Part shown: positions 1 through 7,573 of the stretch, piece after piece
Position numbering within the stretch: position 1 is the stretch's first letter
How the letters are laid out: each line of letters opens with the position of its first letter
From: an uncultured Pelagibacteraceae bacterium
GTDB taxonomy: Bacteria > Pseudomonadota > Alphaproteobacteria > Pelagibacterales > Pelagibacteraceae
Assembly (NCBI GenBank): GCA_902528375.1
Contig: CABZSS010000006.1
Span: 1-46,909, forward strand
Direction of reading: 5' to 3'
Length of the DNA: 46,909 nucleotides
Translations under genes and position numbers: made by a program
The notes under the pieces: generated by a model
The model's database searches: none
Seen by the model: only the letters and a program-made list of their open reading frames with translations
What the model was told of the DNA's origin: nothing

Positions 1-2
1 CA

Positions 3-791
3 TCTGCTTCTACTTACAGAAATTCTGATAAAAGAGGTGGAGCTAATGGCGCTAGAGTAAGATTAGAACCCCAAATTAATTGGGAAGTTAACAATAACGG
101 CAAAATAGCTAAAGTAATTAAAGCGCTAGAAAAAATCCGAAACAAGTTTAACACTAAGAAAAAATCAGTTTCTTTAGCAGATTTAATTGTTCTTGGTGGA
201 AATGTTGGTATTGAGATAGCTGCTAAAAAAGCAGGTAAAAAAATAGAAGTTCCGTTTTCTCCAGGAAGAGGTGATGCAACTCAAGAACAAACAGACATTC
301 ATTCTTTTAGTTTACTAGAGCCACAAGCTGATGGATTTAGAAATTATAATAAAGATGAAAAAAGCAAAGTCTCAGCTGAGGAAAAACTTATAGATAAATC
401 TCAACTATTGGGTCTAACAGGACCAGAACTGACAGTCCTGATTGGTGGAATGAGAGTTCTTGATACAAACTTTGATAATTCGAAAAATGGTATTTTTACA
501 AAAAAACCTGGCACACTTACAAATGACTACTTTATAAATCTTTTGGATATGAATGTTACTTGGAAAGAGACTGACAGTTCAGAACAGTTATTCGTTGGAA
601 AAGACAGAAGAACTAATAAAACAAAATGGCACGGAACAAGAGTAGACCTAATATTTGGTTCAAACTCTCAATTGAGAGCTTTAGCCGAAGTTTATGCATG
701 CAACGACTCATCTGATAAATTTATAAATGATTTCGTTTCAGCGTGGACAAAAGTCATGAATTCTGACAGATTTGATCTTAAATTGAATTAA
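3..791 (+). CDS. katG: Catalase-peroxidase KatG, 3' part (5' end outside window)
   Basis: This is the C-terminal part (262 codons) of a bifunctional heme catalase-peroxidase, which removes hydrogen peroxide. The frame is open from base 3, so the gene starts upstream of the window; a TTG inside the frame at 408 is not the real start. Recognisable KatG C-terminal-domain segments are ADLIVLGG, the [12 protein letters not shown] block, [12 protein letters not shown] and [17 protein letters not shown], then a normal end near DRFDL. The heme-binding N-terminal half is not visible. The gene is followed after 4 bases by a 2-oxoglutarate oxygenase on the same strand, so the two may be co-transcribed. 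Family assignment is very secure. Confidence 0.96.
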   Translation, partial: SASTYRNSDKRGGANGARVRLEPQINWEVNNNGKIAKVIKALEKIRNKFNTKKKSVSLADLIVLGGNVGIEIAAKKAGKKIEVPFSPGRGDATQEQTDIHSFSLLEPQADGFRNYNKDEKSKVSAEEKLIDKSQLLGLTGPELTVLIGGMRVLDTNFDNSKNGIFTKKPGTLTNDYFINLLDMNVTWKETDSSEQLFVGKDRRTNKTKWHGTRVDLIFGSNSQLRALAEVYACNDSSDKFINDFVSAWTKVMNSDRFDLKLN

Positions 792-795
792 AAAT

Positions 796-1407
796 ATGGA
801 AACTGTTATAAACACACCTAGAGTATCTTTTGAAGATTTTTATGAAATTCCAAATCTTAAATTTGATATTGAAAGATTAAGAAAAGACCTAGAATTAATT
901 TTAAAAGAAAAAAAATTTAATTCACCCGGAGTGACACACTTTGGTGCGATCCCACTAAATCAGATACCAAACGACATCAACTCAATAAATGGTAATAATA
1001 TAAGAGGTAAATATTGGACAATTGCTGATGAAAGTGGAAAAGAAGTTTCTAGAGATGTTGATATTGATGAGTCAAAATATACAAAACTTTTACCAGAATT
1101 TGAAAAAACTTATTTCAAAGAAGTTTATGAAACATTAAGAAAAAAGTTTAAACTTGGTAGAGTAAGACTTTTATTAAAAGAACCAAGATCAACACTCAGT
1201 TGGCATAAAGATCCAGAATGTAGACTTCATGTTCCAATAATTACAAATCCAGGTTGCTCAATGGTAATAGAAAATGTTGCTAAACATTTGCCTGCAGACG
1301 GAAAAGTATGGATTACCAACAATACAAAATATCACAATTTTTTTAATGGGGGGGAACAAGCAAGAATACACTTGGTAGCCTGTGTATTGGATAGTCCTTT
1401 TAAATAA
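796..1407 (+). CDS. 2-oxoglutarate/Fe(II) oxygenase, aspartyl/asparaginyl beta-hydroxylase-like
   Basis: The 203-residue protein resembles the Asp/Asn beta-hydroxylase-like cupin family, which uses Fe(II), O2 and 2-oxoglutarate to hydroxylate a substrate. The likely iron ligands are H137 and D139 in SWHKDPECRLHVPI and H180 in KYHNFFNGG. R190 and H192 in QARIHL fit the 2-oxoglutarate-binding end. The substrate cannot be told from sequence. No signal peptide or membrane segment is visible, so it is probably cytosolic. It lies 4 bases after katG, and its stop codon abuts the ATG of the next gene, which suggests one transcript. A run of seven G (1348-1354), rare in this AT-rich DNA, sits between H180 and R190. 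Confidence 0.82.
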   Translation: METVINTPRVSFEDFYEIPNLKFDIERLRKDLELILKEKKFNSPGVTHFGAIPLNQIPNDINSINGNNIRGKYWTIADESGKEVSRDVDIDESKYTKLLPEFEKTYFKEVYETLRKKFKLGRVRLLLKEPRSTLSWHKDPECRLHVPIITNPGCSMVIENVAKHLPADGKVWITNNTKYHNFFNGGEQARIHLVACVLDSPFK

Positions 1408-1650
1408 ATGGTTGAAATCACAAAAGGTATATTTGAGGCAAGTAAAGATATATACAGTAACAACAAAGGTTCAATATTAAGAACAATCGTTTATACAATT
1501 GGACATTTTGCAATAGCAATAACAGTTTTAATGTTAATTGCAGATGTATCTTTTGCTATTGCTCTCACCGATGCAATAGTTGAACCAATAGCTAACTCTG
1601 TTTGGTATTTTATATTAGATAAATGGTGGGCAAGTAAATCTAAAAAATAA
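1408..1650 (+). CDS. DUF2061 family small membrane protein
   Basis: This is an 80-residue protein with two hydrophobic segments, roughly residues 26-47 and 49-70, and a basic tail WWASKSKK. The pattern SILRTIVYTIGHFAIAITV followed by a segment ending VWYFILDKWW matches the DUF2061 family of small predicted inner-membrane proteins of unknown function. The ATG directly abuts the TAA of the upstream oxygenase, so translation is probably coupled. A perfect 10-base inverted repeat (1646-1668) begins at the end of the gene. No function can be assigned; a role near peroxide defence is only suggested by position. Confidence 0.75.
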   Translation: MVEITKGIFEASKDIYSNNKGSILRTIVYTIGHFAIAITVLMLIADVSFAIALTDAIVEPIANSVWYFILDKWWASKSKK

Positions 1651-1668
1651 TCATTGAGAATGATTATT
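1646..1668. repeat. Perfect 10-bp inverted repeat with 3-base loop at end of the katG-side genes
   Basis: Arms AATAATCATT and AATGATTATT flank the loop GAG. The repeat overlaps the stop codon of the DUF2061 gene. A run of 11 T lies 27 bases beyond it (1695-1705), too far for a standard intrinsic terminator. The right arm also overlaps a Fur-like site, so it may be an operator rather than a terminator. Confidence 0.55.
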
Positions 1669-1724
1669 ATTAATATCGATTAATCCTATAAAAATTTTTT
1701 TTTTTGCAAACAATTATCATTATC
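1656..1724. promoter_or_regulatory. Two Fur-box-like sites plus paired TTGCAAA repeats upstream of Cys-rich ORF
   Basis: Two 19-base stretches, 1656-1674 and 1706-1724, each match the classical Fur palindrome (GATAATGATTATCATTATC) at 15 of 19 positions by hand alignment. The second contains an exact ATTATCATTATC half. TTGCAAA occurs at 1704-1710 and again at 1736-1742, exactly 32 bases apart. This 120-base spacer precedes a small Cys-rich ORF and follows the katG group, so iron- or manganese-responsive control is plausible. Matches to an AT-rich consensus arise easily in AT-rich DNA, so this remains a candidate. Confidence 0.4.
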
Positions 1725-1770
1725 ACAATATTTTCTTGCAAATATTTTTTTAGCAATTATTTTTTATTTT

Positions 1771-1950
1771 ATGGAACTACAAAATTATAATTGTAAAAAG
1801 TGTGGACTTACAATCTCTTCTACATGCTCCAAGTGTGATAGAAAAGTTGATGTAAAAGTTCTAGATGATGGTTGCATAGTTCAATTAACTAAATGTGGTG
1901 ATTGTGCTAACGTACCAGTTATCAAAGACGTTTGTTCACAACAAAAATAA
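1771..1950 (+). CDS. Small 8-cysteine protein, zinc-ribbon-like (59 aa)
   Basis: An ORF of 59 codons runs from ATG at 1771 to TAA at 1950. It contains eight cysteines: C8 and C11 (CKKC), C19 and C22 (CSKC), C35, C42 and C45 (CGDC), and C55. Three CxxC pairs in so small a protein suggest binding of one or two zinc ions, or an iron-sulfur or other metal site. I do not recognise a specific family. No Shine-Dalgarno sequence is evident. It sits between possible Fur-like sites and, 6 bases from its stop, the convergent peroxiredoxin gene. The regular cysteine spacing makes a chance ORF unlikely. Confidence 0.72.
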   Translation: MELQNYNCKKCGLTISSTCSKCDRKVDVKVLDDGCIVQLTKCGDCANVPVIKDVCSQQK

Positions 1951-1956
1951 AGATTA

Positions 1957-2442
1957 TTAAAGCTTAGATAAGATATTATCTGCTGCTGACAATTCACAGA
2001 TTCCGGTATCTTCCTCAACAGCAACATACTTAATAGCTTTATTTTCAATAATCATAGTATAACGGTTAGATCTCATTCCTAGACCTTTTGCATCTTTATT
2101 TACTAATACGCCTAATTTTTTTGCAAAATCTCCAAAAGGATCTGCTAACATTATTATTTCATTCTCAACTTTGGAAATTTTAGCCCATGCATTCATTACA
2201 TACGGGTCATTAACACTAATACAAAAAATTTTATCAACACCTTTAGATCTGATCTTATCAATATTGTCTTTGTAACTTGGCAAATGTTTATTTGAGCAAA
2301 CAGATGTAAATGCACCGGGCATTCCTAATAAAATAAATTTATTATCTTTAAAAAAATTGCTTATTAAAGATTTTTTTGGATTTCCATTAACTAATTGGAA
2401 AACTTCACTATCTGGAATTTGATCGTTAATTTTGTATTTCAT
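1957..2442 (-). CDS. Peroxiredoxin, Prx5 (atypical 2-Cys) type
   Basis: This 161-residue thiol peroxidase of the AhpC/TSA superfamily, Prx5 branch, reduces hydroperoxides in the cytosol. The signature PGAFTSVC places the peroxidatic Cys at residue 49 within PxxxTxxC (P42, T46, C49). A second Cys at 149, in the TGICELS segment near the C-terminus, corresponds to the resolving Cys of animal Prx5 enzymes, so an intramolecular disulfide mechanism is possible. A further Cys lies at residue 74. It is the last gene of a minus-strand operon, overlapping the SH3 gene by 17 bases. It complements the nearby katG in peroxide defence. Confidence 0.92.
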   Translation of the reverse strand: MKYKINDQIPDSEVFQLVNGNPKKSLISNFFKDNKFILLGMPGAFTSVCSNKHLPSYKDNIDKIRSKGVDKIFCISVNDPYVMNAWAKISKVENEIIMLADPFGDFAKKLGVLVNKDAKGLGMRSNRYTMIIENKAIKYVAVEEDTGICELSAADNILSKL

Positions 2443-2893
2443 GTTTATTTAACCCCCAAAGACTTTCTCTTAAAACCCATCCTTTATATTCTCCAGTTTC
2501 AACTTTACACCAATTTAAATTACACTTTTTTTTATTTAATAGTCTTCCCGACTCAATTTTTGCAATAGGTCTTGAAAATTTTGTACTATCAGAAAAAAGA
2601 ATTATAGTATCTAGCGTTATAAATGAACTACTTTTTTTTAACAGAGACCTATGAATCCATCCACTATTTTTCTTAAAATCTAAAATTTTTCTGAAATTCT
2701 CTTTTTGGTCTATTATTTCAACAGGATAATTTTTTTTGTTAAATACAAATTTTATTGGGTAATCTAATCCAGGGCCATACCTTACATTTACTTTGTTATT
2801 CTTAAGTGACATATACGTGTTGTTATCTGAATAAGAATTAGCCAAAAAAAAAATAAATAAAAATAAATTTATAATTAAAAATTTTTGAATCAT
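2426..2893 (-). CDS. Secreted bacterial SH3-domain protein
   Basis: The 155-residue protein has an N-terminal hydrophobic signal sequence (about residues 1-22), so it is probably periplasmic. The body fits two bacterial SH3-like repeats. The first has VNVRYGPGLDYPI and ends in SGWIHRSLL; the second has GRLLNKKKCNLNWCKV and ends in YKGWVLRESLWG. Such domains commonly bind cell-wall peptides or act as accessory modules, but the partner here is unknown. It overlaps the upstream moeB-like gene by 4 bases (ATGA) and the downstream peroxiredoxin by 17. Genes of this type recur in this operon position in alphaproteobacteria, to my recollection. Confidence 0.8.
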   Translation of the reverse strand: MIQKFLIINLFLFIFFLANSYSDNNTYMSLKNNKVNVRYGPGLDYPIKFVFNKKNYPVEIIDQKENFRKILDFKKNSGWIHRSLLKKSSSFITLDTIILFSDSTKFSRPIAKIESGRLLNKKKCNLNWCKVETGEYKGWVLRESLWGLNKHEIQN

Positions 2894-3621
2894 CTTATTT
2901 TTTTAAGTTTACTTATTCTAAAGTCTAAATTTAAAAGGTTTATTATTAGAACTTTACCATTTAAACTTTTTCCAATTCCCACAATATTTTTAATTACCTC
3001 ATTTGCCTGAATACTACCAACAACACTTGCTATTGTCCCAACAACACCGTCGGCTTCACAATTTAATACTTCGTCATTTGGTATTGTTTGATAAAAGGAT
3101 TTAAGACATGGACTCGTTTTTTTTGAAAAGTTAAAACTAAATATGTGACCATCAAATTTACTGATTGCACCACATACAAAAATTTTTTTCAATTTTCTAG
3201 AAAATTCATTTACAAGAAACTTACTTGTAAAATTATCTGTTCCATCTACTACTATATCAAAATACTTTATTAAGTTTTTAATATTTGATTGATTTAGCTT
3301 CTTTTTAAAACTCTTTATCTTTATGTTTGGATTAATTTTTTTAACCCTATCATTAACTACTTTTACTTTATATTTACCAATATCATTTGTCGTAAACATA
3401 GATTGCCTATGTATATTCGAAAGAACTATTTTATCATGATCTATTAAACCAATCGTGCCTACCCCAGTTCTAGACAAATATTCCGCAACAGGACAACCCA
3501 ATCCTCCCAATCCAACAATAAGTACTTTTGAATTTTTAATCTTTCTTTGTCCCATGATACCAATGTCTTTTATGATTATTTGTCGTGAGTATCGCTCAAT
3601 TTCATTTGTTTTTAAATTCAT
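2890..3621 (-). CDS. ThiF/MoeB/HesA-family sulfur-carrier adenylyltransferase
   Basis: A 243-residue E1-like enzyme. The family adenylates the C-terminal glycine of MoaD or ThiS for molybdopterin or thiamine sulfur chemistry. The nucleotide loop GLGGLG is at residues 37-42, the NIHRQ motif at 69-73, the acidic DGTDN segment at 126-130, and C188 matches the conserved catalytic cysteine. The structural zinc site looks degenerate: the usual CxxC pair near PC is reduced to one cysteine (C172), and the C-terminal pair is absent. Which carrier protein it serves cannot be determined. Overlaps of 4 bases with dut and with the SH3 gene indicate a coupled operon. Confidence 0.87.
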   Translation of the reverse strand: MNLKTNEIERYSRQIIIKDIGIMGQRKIKNSKVLIVGLGGLGCPVAEYLSRTGVGTIGLIDHDKIVLSNIHRQSMFTTNDIGKYKVKVVNDRVKKINPNIKIKSFKKKLNQSNIKNLIKYFDIVVDGTDNFTSKFLVNEFSRKLKKIFVCGAISKFDGHIFSFNFSKKTSPCLKSFYQTIPNDEVLNCEADGVVGTIASVVGSIQANEVIKNIVGIGKSLNGKVLIINLLNLDFRISKLKKIR

Positions 3622-4061
3622 TTTTTTCCAGTAGATCCAAATCCACCTGATCCCCTCAACGTTTCTGGTAAATCTTTTGTTTCTTCAAACTCAAATTTTA
3701 AAACTGGCATCAATACCATTTGAGCTATTCTATCTCCATTATTAACTAAAAATTTTTCATTACCATGATTAAAAATAATAATCTTTATCTCTCCACGATA
3801 ATCACTGTCAATTGTACCTGGTGAATTAAGCACTCCAATACTGGACTTAGCTGCAAGTCCAGATCTTGGACGTATTTGTACCTCTGTGTCTTGTGGTATA
3901 GCAACAGCAAGTCCAGTTGGAATCAAAGCAGATTTATTTGGCCCTATTTCAATTGGATTTTCCAAAAATGCTTCAAGATCAACTCCAGAAGACCCTATCG
4001 TTTTGTAAGAGGGAATTTTTACTTTTTGGTTTAACTTTTTAATTAAAACCTTAATCATCAA
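3618..4061 (-). CDS. dut: dUTP diphosphatase (dUTPase)
   Basis: The enzyme hydrolyses dUTP to dUMP and pyrophosphate, keeping uracil out of DNA and feeding dTMP synthesis. All five trimeric dUTPase motifs are visible in 147 residues: SSGVDLEA (24-31), RPRSGLAAK (64-72), GTIDSDYRGEI (82-92), GDRIAQMV (109-116) and the C-terminal glycine-rich arm RGSGGFGSTG (136-145). Length is typical. Two adjacent ATG codons open the gene; the second, at 4058, is equally possible. It overlaps coaBC by 11 bases and the following moeB-like gene by 4. Confidence 0.97.
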   Translation of the reverse strand: MMIKVLIKKLNQKVKIPSYKTIGSSGVDLEAFLENPIEIGPNKSALIPTGLAVAIPQDTEVQIRPRSGLAAKSSIGVLNSPGTIDSDYRGEIKIIIFNHGNEKFLVNNGDRIAQMVLMPVLKFEFEETKDLPETLRGSGGFGSTGKK

Positions 4062-5265
4062 AAAAATTAAATTTATTCGTAATTTTTTTAATTAATTCAT
4101 CTGCAATGACAGATTTGAAATTTTTTGGGATTTTTTCATCATCTATGTTTTTGTCCTTATAAAACAAATGAACTTCATTAAAGTCAGACTCAAACCCAAT
4201 TTCATTATTACTTACATCATTTGCAACAATCAAATCACAACCTTTTTTTTCCAGTTTTGATCTTGCATTATCGAATAAATTTTCTGACTCAGCGGCAAAA
4301 CCTACAACAATTCTTGGTTTTTTATTGCTTTTGGAAATTAACTCTAAAATATCTGGATTTAAATCTAAATCAAAACTTAGATCTTTATTTTTTTTAATTT
4401 TCTCTTTGTTAAATTTTTTTATCTTAAAATCTGATACCGCAGCTGTAAAAATTGCAAGATCACACGGAAGCAACTCCATTGTTTTTTCGTACATTTCTTC
4501 ACCAGTTTTTACCTTTATTAATTTTAAGTTGTCATTCGTCTTTAAGTTAGCAGGTCCAGATATTAAAGTTGTATCAAATCCATTTTCTACTAAAGAATTT
4601 GCGATTTCATATCCTTGCTTACCACTAGATCTATTGGTGATAAATCTAACAGGATCAATCAATTCTTGGGTAGGTCCAGCAGTAACTATCGCTTTTAATT
4701 TTTTGTTTTTACTTATTTGTTTAAAATAAATTTCAAGTTGATTAATAATTTCTTCAACTTCTAACATCTTCCCTTCCCCAAATTCACCACACGCCATCTC
4801 GCCAATTTCTGGTCCTAAAAATCTATATCCATAACTTTTTAAGGTACTTATGCTCTGTTTGTTTGATGCATGTTCCCACATTCTAACGTTCATTGCAGGG
4901 CACAAGAAAACCTTTTTGTCTGATGCTTTAATTACAGTGCTTGCCAAATCATCTGAAAAACCATTTGAAATTTTTTTAAGAAAATTTGAGGAAGCTGGAG
5001 CGACAAGTATTAAATCAGACCATCTTGAAAGGGATATATGATCCATTTCACTTTCATTCTCTACTGAAAATAAATCTGTGTAAATTTTGTTCTTTGATAA
5101 CGAGGTAATTGATAAGGGAGTCACAAATTCTTTGCCACTTTTGGTTAAAATTGTTTTAATTTCACAATTAAGCTTTGATAATTTTCTTATTAGATCTAGT
5201 GTTTTATAAGCGGCAATTCCACCTGTTATTATAATCAATACTTTTTTATTTTCTAAAAATTTCAT
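4051..5265 (-). CDS. coaBC: Bifunctional phosphopantothenoylcysteine decarboxylase/synthetase
   Basis: This enzyme performs two steps of coenzyme A synthesis: CTP-dependent joining of phosphopantothenate to cysteine, and flavin-dependent decarboxylation to phosphopantetheine. The N-terminal CoaC flavoprotein domain (about residues 1-185) shows ITGGIAAYK, the PAMN motif and the catalytic-cysteine region GEMACGEFGEG. The C-terminal CoaB domain begins near TAGPTQELIDPVRFITNRSSG and includes VGFAAES. At 404 residues it is a normal length. It lies 6 bases after ubiB and overlaps dut by 11 bases, a classic alphaproteobacterial arrangement. Confidence 0.97.
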   Translation of the reverse strand: MKFLENKKVLIIITGGIAAYKTLDLIRKLSKLNCEIKTILTKSGKEFVTPLSITSLSKNKIYTDLFSVENESEMDHISLSRWSDLILVAPASSNFLKKISNGFSDDLASTVIKASDKKVFLCPAMNVRMWEHASNKQSISTLKSYGYRFLGPEIGEMACGEFGEGKMLEVEEIINQLEIYFKQISKNKKLKAIVTAGPTQELIDPVRFITNRSSGKQGYEIANSLVENGFDTTLISGPANLKTNDNLKLIKVKTGEEMYEKTMELLPCDLAIFTAAVSDFKIKKFNKEKIKKNKDLSFDLDLNPDILELISKSNKKPRIVVGFAAESENLFDNARSKLEKKGCDLIVANDVSNNEIGFESDFNEVHLFYKDKNIDDEKIPKNFKSVIADELIKKITNKFNFFDD

Positions 5266-5271
5266 ACAGAA

Positions 5272-6837
5272 TTAAAATACTATGACACCTAAAAAGACAA
5301 GCACTAATAAACCAATAATACTTTGATTTCTAATTGAATTCATCTCGTTTTTTTTATCATTAAAAGAGGAAAAAGAATTTGTATTTTGGGGTATCTGACC
5401 ACTTGCTAAAAATGCTAATGCTTGATTTGCGTTATCCATTATTTTAGGTAACTCAGGAATTCTTTTTAGCACTTCAGAAGAGTCTTTTAAGGTATTCATC
5501 ATATTCTTGACAGGATCTTTGGTCTCTTTTAGCCAGTTTTCTAAGACAGGTCTGGAGGTCTCCCATATATTATTATTTGGATCTAAATTTCGTGCAACAC
5601 CCTCTACCACAACCATTGTTTTTTGCAAAAGTAATAATTGTGGTTGAGTTTGCATATTAAATTTTTCTGTAATATCAAATAGTTGTTTAAGTAATTTACC
5701 ACCAGATATATCTTTAACACTCTGACCAAATATCGGCTCTCCGATAGATCTCAAAGCTTGAGCTAATTCTTCCACAGATGTTCCTTTAGGCACTAATCCA
5801 GCTAACAAATGTACTTCAGCTACTTTTTTGTAATCTCTACGTACAAATCCGTACAAAATTTCTGCCAAGTATCTTCTGCTCAGTTTATCTATTCTTCCCA
5901 TTATACCAAAATCTATCGGAACTATTTGGGAAGACTCGTTGATAAAAATATTTCCTTGGTGCATGTCAGCATGAAAAAATCCATCTCGAACTGCATGTCT
6001 TAAAAAATGTTGAATTAAATTTGTAGCTATTTTTGAGGTTTCAATATTCTTTTCTTTGAGCAAGTCTTTTTCTCTTATAGATACTCCATCTACCCAGTCT
6101 AAAGTGAGAACACTTTCGCTCGTAAAATTCCAATATATTTTAGGAACAAAAAATCCTAAATCATTTTTAGTATTTTCAGCGTATTCATTTGCAGCCGCGG
6201 CTTCAAATCTAAGATCCATTTCGTGATTTGTTATTTCTTTGAAAAGAAAAACAACTTCAATTAGCTTAAGTCTTTTTGTTTTGGCGATTAAACTTTCGAC
6301 TATATATGCCAATAACATAATAGCATCTATCTCTTCATTAAAAATTTTCTTAATGTTTGGTCTTAAAACTTTTATTGCAACATTTTTGATAATATTATCT
6401 TCTTTAATTTTGGCTTTATGGACTTGGGCTATCGAAGCAGCTGCAATAGGATCTGACAAGTCAATTATATCATCAAAATTAGATTGACCTAAATTTTCTA
6501 TTATAATTTTTTCCGCCTCTTTTTTTGAAAAAGGAGGTAATTTATCTTGAAGAGACTCAAGTTCTTTAGACAATTTTTCACCGATTATATCTGGACGAGT
6601 AGCTAAGAATTGTCCAAGTTTTATAAAAGTAGTTCCCATTTCTTGAATGGATGTGCTTAAGTTCTCTTTACTCTCACTTTGCTTATCTTTTGAACTTGAA
6701 AATGAAAAAGATAATAAATTAAAAAATATTTTAACGAATAGTGGTATTTTTTGAGTTTCAGAAATTATATTTATTATATTAGACTTTCCAATTTTTCTTC
6801 CAATCTTAAACAGTATAAAGATTTTATTAAAAATCAT
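5272..6837 (-). CDS. ubiB: UbiB-family protein kinase-like protein, ubiquinone biosynthesis
   Basis: UbiB/ADCK-family ATPase required for ubiquinone production. Visible motifs are KLGQFLATRPDIIG (the family KxGQ motif), the Ala-rich loop AAASIAQVHKA that replaces the kinase glycine loop, VAIKVLRP, FFHADMHQGNIF and IDFGIMGR. A hydrophobic C-terminal segment (IIGLLVLVFLGVIVF) fits membrane association. I chose the ATG at 6837, giving 521 residues. It overlaps the TGA of ubiE in the ATGA arrangement used repeatedly in this operon; an in-frame TTG at 6846 is less likely. It is followed 6 bases later by coaBC. Confidence 0.94.
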   Translation of the reverse strand: MIFNKIFILFKIGRKIGKSNIINIISETQKIPLFVKIFFNLLSFSFSSSKDKQSESKENLSTSIQEMGTTFIKLGQFLATRPDIIGEKLSKELESLQDKLPPFSKKEAEKIIIENLGQSNFDDIIDLSDPIAAASIAQVHKAKIKEDNIIKNVAIKVLRPNIKKIFNEEIDAIMLLAYIVESLIAKTKRLKLIEVVFLFKEITNHEMDLRFEAAAANEYAENTKNDLGFFVPKIYWNFTSESVLTLDWVDGVSIREKDLLKEKNIETSKIATNLIQHFLRHAVRDGFFHADMHQGNIFINESSQIVPIDFGIMGRIDKLSRRYLAEILYGFVRRDYKKVAEVHLLAGLVPKGTSVEELAQALRSIGEPIFGQSVKDISGGKLLKQLFDITEKFNMQTQPQLLLLQKTMVVVEGVARNLDPNNNIWETSRPVLENWLKETKDPVKNMMNTLKDSSEVLKRIPELPKIMDNANQALAFLASGQIPQNTNSFSSFNDKKNEMNSIRNQSIIGLLVLVFLGVIVF

Positions 6838-7539
6838 ATTTTCCAACCTGTATGTAAAGATACAATACCACCAGATAAGTTTTTATAACTGGCATTGTAG
6901 AATTTTTTTTTTTTTAATATACCAAGCAACTCTTCTTGGTTAACAAATTCATCAATACTTTGAATTAAGTACTCATAAGGTGTACTTTTTCCAACTACTA
7001 ATTTTCCTATTAATGGTATTAGTTTCGAATACTGTTTATAAATGAAATCTAAATTCTGATTTTGAATCTTTGAAAACTCGAGACAGAAAAATCTGCCTCC
7101 TTTTTTTAGAACTCTATAAGCTTCAGATATAGATGAATTTAAATTTTTTGTATTTCTTAGACCGAAGCTTATCGTATAATAATCGAATGTTTCATTTGGT
7201 GCATCAATTTTTTCGGCTCTTGAAACTTTCCAGTTTATATTTTTATAATTTGATAACCTTTTTTTTTCCCTCATCCAGCATCTTTTTATTAAAATCAACA
7301 CATAATATTTTTGATTTATTGGATGTATTGTCAGCATATAATTTAGCAATATCTCCAGTTCCGCATGCAACATCAATTAAGCTACTCTCTGGATAGGGAT
7401 TCATTTGTCTAATTAATTCTCTTTTCCACTGTCTATGTATACCTAAAGACATAAAATCATTCATGAGGTCATACTTATTATAAACGTTATCAAAAACTTT
7501 TTTTACGAGACCTCTTTTTTTTTGTAGATTTTGTTGCAT
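6834..7539 (-). CDS. ubiE: Ubiquinone/menaquinone C-methyltransferase UbiE, interrupted by a 1-base frameshift
   Basis: SAM-dependent C-methyltransferase of ubiquinone synthesis. The N-terminal part (start 7539) has VFDNVYNKYDLMNDFMSLG and the SAM motif VACGTGDIA, but runs to a stop at 7243 soon after MLDEGKKK. The rest, with RAEKIDAPNETFDYYTISFGLRN and a C-terminal VSLHTGWKI, lies one frame away. The shift falls at a run of nine A on the coding strand (9 T at 7259-7267). With eight A the two parts join into one protein of about 234 residues, close to the usual 250. Possible causes are a sequencing error, a true mutation, or transcriptional slippage restoring the frame. Everything else in the gene looks intact. 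Confidence 0.88.
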
Positions 7540-7573
7540 ATTTAAATGTTATAAAAATATAATATAATAATTA

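Noticed and set aside
408..791. A 127-codon frame starting at TTG 408 as a separate gene
   Set aside because: It is simply the 3' part of the katG frame, which is open from base 3 upstream with clear KatG residues.
4325..4729. Plus-strand ORF of 134 codons inside coaBC
   Set aside because: It lies wholly antisense to conserved CoaBC residues, and its hydrophobic composition is the mirror of Lys/Asn-rich coding; same for other antisense frames such as 13608-13997 and 22416-22838.
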